A program made the translations under genes and the position numbers. Shown one piece after another: positions 23,917 to 31,874 of a stretch of 64,000 nt of DNA. Each line of letters begins with the position of its first letter. Within the stretch, counting starts at the first letter, position 1. The notes under the pieces were generated by a model. That model had not been told where the DNA came from and searched no databases. It saw nothing but the letters and a program-made list of their open reading frames with translations. The DNA comes from Betaproteobacteria bacterium UBA1934 (GTDB lineage Bacteria > Pseudomonadota > Gammaproteobacteria > Burkholderiales > Rhodocyclaceae). The DNA is taken from contig DDFG01000005.1 in assembly GCA_002337055.1 (NCBI GenBank), positions 199,037 to 263,036 on the forward strand, written 5' to 3'.

Positions 23917-23931
23917 GGCTACGTGCGTAGC
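23917..23931 (+). repeat. right arm-type repeat
   Basis: GGCTAC followed by GTGCGTAGC. The latter matches 14603-14611 at the left end. It lies about 65 bases inside the proposed attR core, a reasonable place for an integrase arm site. Confidence 0.55.
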
Positions 23932-23983
23932 TGCGCAAAACGGAGATTGCCAAGACCCGCGTAGATATTAGGTTTCAAGGGAA

Positions 23984-24012
23984 TTAAAATATACTGTTCA
24001 AACGGCTATAAT
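23984..24012 (+). promoter_or_regulatory. probable yggX promoter spanning the right junction
   Basis: TTAAAA (23984-23989), 17 bases, then a perfect TATAAT (24007-24012). The -10 overlaps the remnant of the native argA stop in chromosomal DNA, while the -35 lies in element DNA. The element may therefore supply half of the promoter for yggX after separating it from argA. Confidence 0.6.
23995..24004 (+). other. candidate attR core
   Basis: This is the exact copy of the TGTTCAAACG found at the argA 3' end (14414-14423). Continuing in frame into the flanking chromosome gives CGG CTA TAA, that is R-L-stop, the same ending as present-day argA. The uninterrupted ancestor would have had argA ending 29 bases before yggX. 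Confidence 0.72.
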
Positions 24013-24040
24013 CCCGCGTTCAGCCGACAGGAGAACTCAC

Positions 24041-24313
24041 ATGGCCCGTACCGTCAATTGCGTCAAACTCGGCCGCGAAGCCGAAGGTCTCGATCAACCG
24101 CCCTATCCGGGCGAGTTGGGCAAACGCGTCTTCGAAAGCGTGTCGAAAGAAGCATGGCAGCAGTGGATTCGCCTGCAGACCATGATCATCAACGAAAACC
24201 GCCTGAATCTGGCTGACCCGCGCCACCGCAAGTATTTGGCCGAACAGCTTGAAAAGCACTTTTTCGGCGACGGCGCCGATCAGGTGCAGGGTTACGTCCC
24301 GCCGCGCCAATAA
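24041..24313 (+). CDS. yggX: Fe(2+)-trafficking / oxidative damage protection protein
   Basis: A 90-residue protein with the full YggX signature: ARTVNCVKLGREAEGLDQPPYPGELGKRVFESVSKEAWQQWIRLQTMIINENRLNLADPRHRKYLAEQLEKHFFG. The conserved cysteine is residue 7. YggX-type proteins support iron-sulfur cluster stability and iron handling under oxidative stress. The ATG at 24041 follows ACAGGAGA. Adjacency to argA, now broken by the element, is as I recall it in related betaproteobacteria. Confidence 0.95.
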   Translation: MARTVNCVKLGREAEGLDQPPYPGELGKRVFESVSKEAWQQWIRLQTMIINENRLNLADPRHRKYLAEQLEKHFFGDGADQVQGYVPPRQ

Positions 24314-24362
24314 GTACCGCCGCGCCGACTATTTGTTGGCCGACGCAGACAAGCACTTCCTG

Positions 24363-24388
24363 AAACCCGGCCACGCGGCGGGGTTTTA
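24363..24388 (+). terminator. terminator after yggX
   Basis: AAACCCGGCC pairs with GGCGGGGTTT (one G/G mismatch) around an ACGC loop, followed by TTTT. It ends yggX transcription on the plus strand. Confidence 0.65.
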
Positions 24389-24389
24389 C

Positions 24390-24417
24390 AAAAAAAGCCC
24401 GGCGGGGGACGCCGGGC
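24390..24417 (-). terminator. terminator for the minus-strand rpiA gene
   Basis: On the minus strand, GCCCGGC and GCCGGGC form a 7-bp GC stem followed by a run of seven T's (the A-run at 24390-24396 on the plus strand). It lies about 100 bases past the rpiA stop. Confidence 0.75.
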
Positions 24418-24519
24418 GCATGGGAGAGACTTACCGAGTTGCCGCGCCAGTGTGAAGGCGGCATGTGACAGTCTGATGACAGCCAGGCAATCGCTACGCG
24501 GGTTGCGGACCCACGTGGT

Positions 24520-25194
24520 TCAGATCCGGCGCGACACACCGACACCAGACTCCGTCCCCAATAACAGTACATCGGCGCCACGCGCCGCGAAGAGTCCGTT
24601 GGCGACAACTCCGACAATCTGGTTGATGTGGGTTTCCAGACCGACCGGATCGGTGATCCTCAAGCCGCGCACATCCAGAATGACGTTGCCGTTGTCGGTG
24701 ACAAACCCCGCCCGAAGCACCGGTTCGCCACCGAGACGCCTCAACTGCCGGGAGACATGCTCGCGTGCCATCGGAATAACTTCGACCGGCAGCGGAAAGC
24801 GCCCCATGACGTCAACCTTCTTGGAAGCGTCGGCTATGCAGACAAAACGGTCGGCCACGGCGGCGACAATCTTCTCGCGAGTCAAGGCACCGCCACCGCC
24901 TTTGATCATCGCCAGACTCGCATCGATTTCGTCTGCGCCATCGACGTAGACGGGCATCGAGCTGACCTCGTTGAGATCCCGCACTTCAAACCCGTGTTTC
25001 GCCAAACGCAGCCGGGTCGCCTCGGAACTCGCAACGGCCCCGGCGAAGCGCGTCCGGTGCGGGGCCAGCGCATCGATGAAAAAGTTGGCGGTAGAGCCGG
25101 TGCCGACACCGATCACCGATCCTTGTGGCGCCAAGGCCAAGGCATGTTCCACGGCAGCCCGCGCCACTGCCAGTTTGAGTTCATCCTGCGTCAT
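24520..25194 (-). CDS. rpiA: ribose-5-phosphate isomerase A
   Basis: The product shows IGVGTGSTANFFIDAL, ASSEATRLRL, YVDGADEID and KGGGGALTREKIVAAVADRF, the phosphate-binding and active-site blocks of RpiA. The enzyme interconverts ribose-5-phosphate and ribulose-5-phosphate in the pentose phosphate pathway. ATG 25194 (MTQDELK) matches the usual family N-terminus and gives 224 residues. An upstream ATG at 25221 adds MFSFFGAKV and lacks a ribosome site. It is divergent from the 25299 gene. Confidence 0.95.
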   Translation of the reverse strand: MTQDELKLAVARAAVEHALALAPQGSVIGVGTGSTANFFIDALAPHRTRFAGAVASSEATRLRLAKHGFEVRDLNEVSSMPVYVDGADEIDASLAMIKGGGGALTREKIVAAVADRFVCIADASKKVDVMGRFPLPVEVIPMAREHVSRQLRRLGGEPVLRAGFVTDNGNVILDVRGLRITDPVGLETHINQIVGVVANGLFAARGADVLLLGTESGVGVSRRI

Positions 25195-25256
25195 CACCTT
25201 GGCCCCAAAAAAAGAAAACATTTTAGCGGCTCACTCTGGACAAAGCCACTAAACAA

Positions 25257-25281
25257 TTTATACTGTTTATACTTTTTATAC
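25257..25281 (+). repeat. three TTTATAC repeats in the promoter region of the 25299 gene
   Basis: TTTATAC occurs at 25257-25263, 25266-25272 and 25275-25281, a perfect 9-base period. The array lies 17 bases before the start codon, with GAGGAG between. Regular spacing suggests a bound regulator, or overlapping -10 elements. Confidence 0.65.
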
Positions 25282-25298
25282 CGTTAGAGGAGACCTGC

Positions 25299-25799
25299 AT
25301 GCCCGCCAAGAAAACCACCGCCACACCCACCGCAATCGTTGCACCCACCACTGAGGTCATTGCCACCCCGAACCCCGATCCGGCACCCGCGCCAGTCACG
25401 CCGCCCGCTGCGGCGAAGCCCATCGTCGGCAAGGATGCCGTCAAAAAGCCCGCCAAGTCCTTGCCTGTCAAGCCGGCAACCGCCGTAAAGTCTGCTCCGG
25501 TCAAGAAGGCGGCCCTCCCCGCCAAGAAGGTGGACGCCAAACCGGTCAAGGCTGCCAAGCCTGTCAAGGTTGAAAAACCGAAGAAACCCAAACTGGTGCG
25601 CGACAGCTACACGATGCCGGAAAACGAATACGCACTGCTGGCAAGCCTCAAGAAGCGCCTGCTCGCCAAAGGCGTTGCCGCCAAGAAGAGTGAATTGCTG
25701 CGTGCCGGCCTGACCGTACTGAGCGAACAGTCGGATGCCGCATTGGCGGCGCAGATCGCCAAATTGACGCCGATCAAGACCGGTCGCCCCGCCAAGTAA
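25299..25799 (+). CDS. Lys/Ala/Pro-rich protein with conserved C-terminal domain
   Basis: A 166-residue protein. Residues 1-100 are low-complexity and histone-H1-like, with repeated KP-, AK- and VKxA- units (VKAAKPVKVEKPKKPK). The last 65 residues form a conserved segment (LVRDSYTMPENEYALLASLKKRLLAKGVAAKKSELLRAGLTVLSEQSDAALAAQIAKLTPIKTGRPAK) that I recall in many betaproteobacteria. The fold may be a ribbon-helix-helix-like DNA-binding unit. A nucleoid-associated role is inferred from charge. The start has GAGGAG and follows the TTTATAC array. Confidence 0.72.
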   Translation: MPAKKTTATPTAIVAPTTEVIATPNPDPAPAPVTPPAAAKPIVGKDAVKKPAKSLPVKPATAVKSAPVKKAALPAKKVDAKPVKAAKPVKVEKPKKPKLVRDSYTMPENEYALLASLKKRLLAKGVAAKKSELLRAGLTVLSEQSDAALAAQIAKLTPIKTGRPAK

Positions 25800-25824
25800 C
25801 GAGACACCGACGACAATTCATTCA

Positions 25825-25855
25825 GGGTTTTCTGAAAACCCCCCGTCTAGACGGG
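25825..25855 (+). other. two adjacent palindromes downstream of the Lys-rich gene
   Basis: GGGTTTTC-T-GAAAACCC (25825-25841) is followed by the perfect palindrome CCCGTCTAGACGGG (25842-25855). No T-tract follows. They may act together as a transcription end or mRNA-stability structure. Function is not determinable from sequence. Confidence 0.5.
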
Positions 25856-25915
25856 AGAGTACGGAGTCGCGTCAGAACTTGGCGACGGCCTCAAAGGAAA
25901 ACCACGGGGTTCATT

Positions 25916-25958
25916 CGCCATCAATGTCGACCCAAGGCCGAGCCGACATTGATTGGCG
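25916..25958 (+). other. long stem-loop upstream of tkt
   Basis: CGCCATCAATGTCG (25916-25929) pairs with CGACATTGATTGGCG (25944-25958), leaving one bulged base and a 14-base loop. It lies about 100 bases before the transketolase start. Without a T-run it is more likely a regulator site or leader structure than a terminator. Confidence 0.6.
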
Positions 25959-26063
25959 TAAAGGAGGCATTCAAACATCATTGCTTCGCAACAAGTGCCT
26001 TAACGAACCCCCTCTGTTTGGCGGATAATGATGGTTTTCCCACGTCGTGAATCCACCATCAGC

Positions 26064-28061
26064 ATGAGCGCCCAGAACCTTCCCGTTTTCAATCCGATCA
26101 CCGGCGCCATCCGCGCCCTCGCCATGGACGCCGTCCAGAAGGCCAACTCCGGCCACCCCGGCGCCCCGATGGGCATGGCGGAAATCGCCGAAGTCGTCTG
26201 GCGCCGCCATCTGAAGCACAACCCGGCCAACCCGAAGTGGGCTGATCGCGACCGTTTCGTGCTTTCCAACGGCCACGGCTCGATGCTGATTTACGCCCTG
26301 CTGCACCTGACCGGCTACGATCTTTCCATCGACGACCTGAAGAATTTCCGCCAGCTGCACTCCAAGACCGCCGGCCACCCGGAATACGGCATCACCCCCG
26401 GCGTCGAAACGACTACCGGCCCGCTCGGCCAGGGCATCACCAACGCGGTCGGCATGGCGCTGGCTGAAAAGGCGCTGGCCGCCGAATTCAACCGCCCCGG
26501 CCACACCGTGGTCGATCACCACACCTACGTTTTCCTCGGCGACGGTTGCCTGATGGAAGGCGTTTCGCACGAAGCCTGCTCGCTGGCCGGCACGCTCGGC
26601 CTCGGCAAGCTGACCGCCTTCTGGGACGATAATGGCATTTCCATCGACGGCCACGTCGAAGGCTGGTTTACTGACGATACCGCCAAGCGTTTCGAAGCCT
26701 ATGGCTGGCATGTGGTGCCGAACGTGAACGGCCACGACGCCGCCGCCATCGAAGCCGCCCTGATCGCGGCACAAAAAGTGACCGACAAGCCCAGCCTGAT
26801 CTGCTGCAAGACCGTGATCGGCGCTGGCGCACCCAACAAGCAAGGCAGCCACGATTGCCACGGCGCGCCGCTGGGCAATGACGAAATCGCTGCCGCCCGC
26901 GCCATGATCGGCTGGAACCACGCCCCCTTCGAAATCCCGGCCGACGTCTACGCCGCATGGGATGCAAAGGCCAAGGGCGCCGCCGCCGAAGCCGACTGGA
27001 ACGGCAAGTTCGCCGCTTACCGCGCCGCCTTCCCGGAACTGGCCGCCGAATACGAACGCCGCATGGCCGGGCAATTACCGGCGAGCTGGAAGGCCGATTC
27101 CGCCAAGTACATCGAGGAAACCCGCGCCAAGGCCGAGAACATCGCCACCCGCAAGGCCAGCCAGAACGCGCTGGCTGCCTTTGTCCCGGCGCTGCCGGAA
27201 CTGCTCGGCGGCTCGGCCGACCTCGCCGGCTCCAACCTGACCCTGGTCAAGAGCTCCAAGGGCCTGACCAAGACCGAAGGCGGCAACTACGTCTATTACG
27301 GCGTGCGCGAATTCGGCATGACGGCGATTGCCAACGGCGTCGCGCTGCACGGCGGCCTGATTCCCTACACCGCCACCTTCCTCGTCTTCTCCGACTACGC
27401 CCGCAACGCCATCCGCATGGCGGCGCTGATGAAGCAGCGTCAGATCATGGTCTACACGCACGATTCCATCGGTCTCGGCGAAGACGGCCCGACGCATCAA
27501 CCGGTCGAGCATGTGCCCAGCCTGCGCCTGATTCCAAATCTCGACGTCTGGCGTCCGGCCGACGCGCTGGAAACCGCCGTCGCCTGGACGGCTTCGGTCG
27601 AGCGCGCCGACGGCCCCTCGCTGCTGGCGCTATCGCGTCAGAATCTGCCGCTAGTCAGCAGCTCCACGGCGACCGAAACGATTTCCAAGGGCGGCTACGT
27701 ACTGGCCGATGCCGACGACGCCAAGGTCGTGCTCATCGCCACCGGTTCGGAAATCAAGCTGGCGCTCGATGCGCGTGACGCGTTGGCCAAGGAAGGCATC
27801 GCCGCCCGCGTCGTCTCGATGCCCTGCGTCGAGGCTTTCGAACGCCAGAGCGCCGAGTACAAGGCTTCCGTGCTGGGCAAATGCACCAAGCGCGTCGCCA
27901 TCGAAGCCGCCCATTCCGGCCTCTGGTACAAGTACGTCGGCCTGCACGGCGCAGTGGTCGGCATCGATACCTTCGGCGAATCGGCCCCCGCCGGCAAGCT
28001 GTTCGAGATTTTCGGTTTCACGGTGGACAACGTCGTCAAGACGGTCAAGTCCATTCTCTAA
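26064..28061 (+). CDS. tkt: transketolase
   Basis: With ATG 26064 (MSAQNLPVFNP) the protein is 665 residues, close to E. coli TktA; an ATG at 26028 adds 12 residues of no family resemblance. Visible are ANSGHPGAPMGMAEIAEV, the thiamine-pyrophosphate motif (LGDGCLMEG) and, in the second half, the pyrimidine domain (GVREFGMTAIANGVALHGG). It transfers two-carbon units in the pentose phosphate and, where present, Calvin cycle. It heads a co-directional block with gap, pgk, pyk and fba, the gene order of many betaproteobacteria. No RuBisCO gene is in the window. Confidence 0.95.
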   Translation: MSAQNLPVFNPITGAIRALAMDAVQKANSGHPGAPMGMAEIAEVVWRRHLKHNPANPKWADRDRFVLSNGHGSMLIYALLHLTGYDLSIDDLKNFRQLHSKTAGHPEYGITPGVETTTGPLGQGITNAVGMALAEKALAAEFNRPGHTVVDHHTYVFLGDGCLMEGVSHEACSLAGTLGLGKLTAFWDDNGISIDGHVEGWFTDDTAKRFEAYGWHVVPNVNGHDAAAIEAALIAAQKVTDKPSLICCKTVIGAGAPNKQGSHDCHGAPLGNDEIAAARAMIGWNHAPFEIPADVYAAWDAKAKGAAAEADWNGKFAAYRAAFPELAAEYERRMAGQLPASWKADSAKYIEETRAKAENIATRKASQNALAAFVPALPELLGGSADLAGSNLTLVKSSKGLTKTEGGNYVYYGVREFGMTAIANGVALHGGLIPYTATFLVFSDYARNAIRMAALMKQRQIMVYTHDSIGLGEDGPTHQPVEHVPSLRLIPNLDVWRPADALETAVAWTASVERADGPSLLALSRQNLPLVSSSTATETISKGGYVLADADDAKVVLIATGSEIKLALDARDALAKEGIAARVVSMPCVEAFERQSAEYKASVLGKCTKRVAIEAAHSGLWYKYVGLHGAVVGIDTFGESAPAGKLFEIFGFTVDNVVKTVKSIL

Positions 28062-28090
28062 CAACAAGTTTTACCCACAGGAGCACACAA

Positions 28091-29089
28091 ATGACGATCA
28101 AAGTTGGCATCAACGGTTTCGGCCGCATCGGCCGGATGGTTTTCCGCGCGGCCGTGCGCGACTTCTCGGACATCGAGATTGTCGGCATCAACGACCTGCT
28201 CGAACCCGATTACCTCGCCTATATGCTGCAGTACGATTCGGTGCATGGCCGTTTCAAGGGCACCGTCGCCGTCGAGGGCAACTTCCTGATCGTCAATGGA
28301 AAGAAGATCCGCCTGACCGCCGAAAAAGACCCGGCCAACCTGAAGTGGAATGAAGTCGGCGCTGACATCGTCATCGAGTCGACCGGTCTCTTCCTCGACA
28401 AGGCCGGTGCCGAAGCGCACCTGAAGGCCGGCGCCAAGAAGGTGATCATGTCCGCCCCCTCCAAGGACGACACGCCGATGTTCGTCTTTGGCGTGAACCA
28501 CACCAGCTATGCCGGCGAGGCAATCATTTCCAACGCCTCCTGCACGACCAACTGTCTGGCGCCGGTGGCCAAGGTGCTGAACGACACCTGGGGCATCAAG
28601 CGCGGCCTGATGACCACCGTGCATGCCGCCACGGCGACGCAGAAGACCGTCGACGGCCCCTCCAAGAAGGACTGGCGCGGCGGCCGCGGCATTCTGGAAA
28701 ACATCATTCCGTCCTCGACCGGTGCCGCCAAGGCCGTCGGCAAGGTGATCCCGGCGCTGAACAAGAAGTTGACCGGCATGTCGTTCCGCGTGCCGACCTC
28801 CGACGTGTCGGTGGTTGACCTCACCGTCGAACTCGACAAGCCGGCCAGCTACGAAGAAATCTGCGCGGCGATGAAGGCCGCTTCGGAAGGCCCGATGAAG
28901 GGCGTGCTCGGCTACACGACCGACAAGGTGGTCGCCACCGATTTCCGCGGCGAATCCTGTACCTCGGTCTTCGACGCCGATGCCGGCATTGCGCTCGACC
29001 CGACCTTTGTCAAGATCGTCGCCTGGTACGACAACGAGTGGGGTTATTCCTGCAAGTGCCTGGAAATGGTGCGCGTCGTCGCCAAGTGA
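28091..29089 (+). CDS. gap: glyceraldehyde-3-phosphate dehydrogenase
   Basis: A 332-residue protein with KVGINGFGRIGRMVFRAA (NAD binding) and ISNASCTTNCLAPVAKV, including the catalytic Cys. It ends with SWYDNEWGYS-like AWYDNEWGYSCKCLEMVRVV. It catalyses the NAD-dependent oxidation of glyceraldehyde-3-phosphate in glycolysis, or the reverse. It starts 29 bases after tkt with CAGGAG upstream and is followed by a strong terminator. Confidence 0.97.
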   Translation: MTIKVGINGFGRIGRMVFRAAVRDFSDIEIVGINDLLEPDYLAYMLQYDSVHGRFKGTVAVEGNFLIVNGKKIRLTAEKDPANLKWNEVGADIVIESTGLFLDKAGAEAHLKAGAKKVIMSAPSKDDTPMFVFGVNHTSYAGEAIISNASCTTNCLAPVAKVLNDTWGIKRGLMTTVHAATATQKTVDGPSKKDWRGGRGILENIIPSSTGAAKAVGKVIPALNKKLTGMSFRVPTSDVSVVDLTVELDKPASYEEICAAMKAASEGPMKGVLGYTTDKVVATDFRGESCTSVFDADAGIALDPTFVKIVAWYDNEWGYSCKCLEMVRVVAK

Positions 29090-29098
29090 CGCCAGACG

Positions 29099-29126
29099 GG
29101 GGAAGGCAGAGACCTTCCCCTTTTTG
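29099..29126 (+). terminator. terminator between gap and pgk
   Basis: GGGGAAGG pairs with CCTTCCCC across CAGAGA, followed by five T's (29121-29125). It may reduce read-through into pgk. Confidence 0.85.
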
Positions 29127-29168
29127 TTTCCAGCCTCGCCCCATGCCCCCGTTTCTCCGGAGAAATTC

Positions 29169-30338
29169 ATGAATTTCAAGCGCCTCACCGACCTCGACGT
29201 CGCCGGCAAGCGTGTTTTCATCCGCGCCGACCTGAACGTGCCGCAGGACGACAAGCTCGCCATCACCGACGACACCCGCATCCGCGCGGCTTTGCCCGGC
29301 ATCCAGTACGCGCTGAAGAACGGTGCCGCGGTCATGGTCACTTCCCACCTCGGCCGCCCGACCGAAGGCGAATTCAAACCGGAAGATTCGCTGGCGCCGA
29401 TCGCCAAGCGCATGTCCGAACTGCTCGGCCAGGAAGTGCGACTGGTCGCCAACTGGGTCGATGGCGGTTTCGAGGTCAAGCCCGGCGAAGTGGTGCTGCT
29501 GGAGAACGCCCGCTGCAACAAGGGCGAAAAGAAATCGACCGACGAACTGTCGCAGAAGATCGCGGCCTTGTGCGACATCTGGGTGCACGACGCCTTCGGC
29601 ACCGCGCACCGTGCCGAAGCCACCACCTACGGTGCCGGCAAGTTCGCCAAGGTCGCCTGTGCCGGCCCCTGCGTCGCCTCGGAACTGGAAGCGCTGACCA
29701 AGGCACTCGCCCAACCGGCTCGACCACTGGTCGCCATCGTCGGCGGCTCCAAGGTGTCGACCAAACTGACCGTGCTGGAAAGTCTGGCCTCCAAGGTCGA
29801 TCAACTGGTCGTTGGCGGCGGCATTGCCAACACCTTCCTGCTCGCCGCCGGCAAAAAGATCGGCAAATCGCTGGCAGAACGCGATCTGGTCGACCAGGCC
29901 AAATCGGTGATGGCCAAGGTCAAAGTGCCGCTGCCGACCGACGTGGTCGTCGCCAAGGAGTTCTCCGCCACCGCGGCCGCCACGATCAAATCCATCGACG
30001 AGGTCGCCGACGACGACATGATTCTCGATGTCGGCCCCGAATCGGCCAAGGCGCTCGCCGCCATCGTCGCCAATGCCGGCACCGTGGTCTGGAACGGCCC
30101 GGTCGGTGTCTTCGAAATGGACGCCTTCGCCCACGGCACCAGGGCGCTGGCCGACGCCATTGCCACGTCGAAAGCCTTTTCGCTGGCCGGCGGCGGCGAC
30201 ACCGTCTCGGCCATCAATGTTTTCGGCATTGAGGACAAGGTCGGCTATATTTCAACAGCGGGCGGCGCCTTCCTCGAATTTCTCGAGGGCAAGCGGCTGC
30301 CGGCGGTGGAGATTCTCGAAGCGCGCGCGGCCGGTTGA
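29169..30338 (+). CDS. pgk: phosphoglycerate kinase
   Basis: A 389-residue enzyme. It has RVFIRADLNVPQDD at the N-terminal substrate site, TSHLGRPTEGE, a central RPLVAIVGGSKVSTKLTVLESL, and a C-terminal nucleotide loop (TVWNGPVGVFEMDAFAHGT, AGGGDTVSAI). It transfers phosphate between 1,3-bisphosphoglycerate and ADP. The ATG follows CCGGAG. Length and motifs are typical. Confidence 0.97.
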   Translation: MNFKRLTDLDVAGKRVFIRADLNVPQDDKLAITDDTRIRAALPGIQYALKNGAAVMVTSHLGRPTEGEFKPEDSLAPIAKRMSELLGQEVRLVANWVDGGFEVKPGEVVLLENARCNKGEKKSTDELSQKIAALCDIWVHDAFGTAHRAEATTYGAGKFAKVACAGPCVASELEALTKALAQPARPLVAIVGGSKVSTKLTVLESLASKVDQLVVGGGIANTFLLAAGKKIGKSLAERDLVDQAKSVMAKVKVPLPTDVVVAKEFSATAAATIKSIDEVADDDMILDVGPESAKALAAIVANAGTVVWNGPVGVFEMDAFAHGTRALADAIATSKAFSLAGGGDTVSAINVFGIEDKVGYISTAGGAFLEFLEGKRLPAVEILEARAAG

Positions 30339-30421
30339 GGCCGTTTCCGTCACGCCAATGCGGCTGGCCCGCGGGTCGAACACGAACGACCGCGCGGCTG
30401 GCCGTCCAGAGGAGGCATCGC

Positions 30422-31858
30422 ATGCAACGCTCGACCAAAATCGTCGCCACCCTCGGCCCGGCTTCGAGTGATGAAACCGTCCTGCGCCGTCTGGTGCAGG
30501 CCGGCATCGATATCGTCCGTCTCAATTTCTCGCATGGCAGCGCCGCCGATCACGCCGCGCGCGTCGATCTGCTGCGCAAGGTGGCCAGCGAGAGCGGCCG
30601 CACCGTCGGCATCATGGCCGATCTGCAAGGGCCCAAGATTCGCGTCGGCCGCTTTGACGGCGGCAAGGCCGAACTCGCCGCCGGCGACACCTTCATCCTC
30701 GACGCCGCCTGCAAGCTCGGCAACCGCGAGCGCGTCGGCCTCGATTATCCGGAACTGATCGACGACGTCGAAGCGGGCACGGTGCTGCTGCTCGACGATG
30801 GACGCATCATCCTCGACGTGCTGGAAGTGCATGCCGAACAGGTCGTCACCAAAGTGCGCTGCGGCGGCACGCTCTCGGACAAAAAAGGCATCAACCGCCA
30901 GGGCGGCGGTCTGACCGCGCCGGCGCTGACCGCCAAGGACCGGCAGGACATCCGCACCGCCGCCGATCTGAAAGTCGATTTCGTCGCCGTCTCCTTCCCG
31001 AAATCCGGCGACGACATGCGTCAGGCGAGAAAGCTGCTGTCGCGCGCCGGTTCGGACGCGCTACTGATCGCCAAGATTGAGCGCGCCGAAGCCATCGTCG
31101 CGCTCGAGGAAATCATCGAAGCATCCGACGGCATCATGGTGGCGCGCGGCGACCTCGCCGTCGAAGTCGGCGACGCGGCTGTCCCGGCGCTGCAAAAGAA
31201 AATGATCCGGGTGGCCCGCGAGAAGAACCGCCTGACCATCACCGCCACGCAGATGATGGAATCGATGATCTCCAGTCCGGTACCAACGCGGGCGGAAGTC
31301 TCCGACGTGGCCAACGCGGTGCTCGACGGAACCGACGCGGTGATGCTTTCGGCCGAGACTGCCTCCGGCAAATACCCGGTGGAAACGGTTGAATCGATGG
31401 CGCGCGTCTGCCTCGAAGCCGAAAAATCGGCCGAGGTGACGCTCGACCGCGAATTCCTCGACCGCATTTTCACCCGCATTGACCAATCCATCGCCATGGC
31501 GGCGATCTGGACGGCGCATCACCTGAAGGTCAAGGCCATCGCCGCGCTGACGCAATCCGGCTCGACCGCGCTGTGGATGAGCCGGCTGAATTCCGGCGTA
31601 CCGATCTACGCGCTGACGCCGGAGATTCGCACGCGCTACAAGATGGCGATGTACCGCGACGTGTTTCCGCTCCTGATGAAACAGAAGCACGTCGACCGCG
31701 ACCGCCTGCTCTGGGACGCCGAAAACCTGCTGATCGAGCAAGGCATCGTCGAGCCGGGCGACCTGATCGTGCTGACCATCGGCGAGCCCATCGGCGCCAG
31801 TGGCGGCACCAATACCCTGAAAATCGTCGAAGTCGGGCAAGGCCCGAAACCCAAATAA
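30422..31858 (+). CDS. pyk: pyruvate kinase
   Basis: This starts at ATG 30422 after GAGGAGG; a longer frame from 30335 lacks a ribosome site. The 478-residue protein opens with RSTKIVATLGPASSDETVLRRLVQAGIDIVRLNFSHG and contains LIAKIERAEAIVALEEI and MVARGDLAVEVG. The last corresponds to the more common M-A-R-G-D-L-G-V-E, with Ala in place of Gly. It makes ATP and pyruvate from phosphoenolpyruvate. The C-terminal regulatory domain is present and complete. Confidence 0.95.
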   Translation: MQRSTKIVATLGPASSDETVLRRLVQAGIDIVRLNFSHGSAADHAARVDLLRKVASESGRTVGIMADLQGPKIRVGRFDGGKAELAAGDTFILDAACKLGNRERVGLDYPELIDDVEAGTVLLLDDGRIILDVLEVHAEQVVTKVRCGGTLSDKKGINRQGGGLTAPALTAKDRQDIRTAADLKVDFVAVSFPKSGDDMRQARKLLSRAGSDALLIAKIERAEAIVALEEIIEASDGIMVARGDLAVEVGDAAVPALQKKMIRVAREKNRLTITATQMMESMISSPVPTRAEVSDVANAVLDGTDAVMLSAETASGKYPVETVESMARVCLEAEKSAEVTLDREFLDRIFTRIDQSIAMAAIWTAHHLKVKAIAALTQSGSTALWMSRLNSGVPIYALTPEIRTRYKMAMYRDVFPLLMKQKHVDRDRLLWDAENLLIEQGIVEPGDLIVLTIGEPIGASGGTNTLKIVEVGQGPKPK

Positions 31859-31874
31859 CCCATAGGAGAGAAAC

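Larger units (their letters stand above)
14424..24004 (+). mobile_element. integrative element inserted at the 3' end of argA (probable phage satellite)
   Basis: About 9.6 kb between argA and yggX. It contains a P4-type integrase at the left end, arm-type repeats at both ends, AlpA-like and HTH regulators, toxin-antitoxin-like genes, a TOPRIM/DUF927 primase-helicase and one phage-tail-like gene. There are no capsid, terminase or lysis genes, so it is not a complete prophage. Integrase + AlpA + primase-helicase is the core of P4-like satellites and related islands. The right 0.6 kb holds cos-like repeats and a strong palindrome. Boundaries are set by the TGTTCAAACG direct repeat at 14414-14423 and 23995-24004. 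The functional class (satellite versus cryptic island) is inferred. Confidence 0.82.
23479..24040 (+). other. gene-free right end of the element
   Basis: No convincing protein gene. A 32-codon frame from ATG 23867 to TAG 23964 exists but has no family resemblance. The stretch holds a perfect palindrome (23555-23582), two cos-like direct repeats (23610-23655, 23807-23852), GGCGGTCAAATC at 23706 and GGTTTCGGG...GGGGGTACT at 23770-23794. It also holds an arm-type repeat (23917-23931), the attR core and the yggX promoter. It looks like a compact non-coding packaging/recombination region. Confidence 0.6.

Noticed and set aside
23867..23964. 32-codon frame as a terminase fragment
   Set aside because: Start position after the cos-like repeat is suggestive, but the product shows no recognisable terminase motif.
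14424..24004. Complete prophage
   Set aside because: No capsid, portal, terminase, lysis or complete tail genes; one tail-like gene is not enough.
24041..24313. yggX as part of the mobile element
   Set aside because: It is a core chromosomal gene; the attR core and the remnant argA end lie upstream of it.
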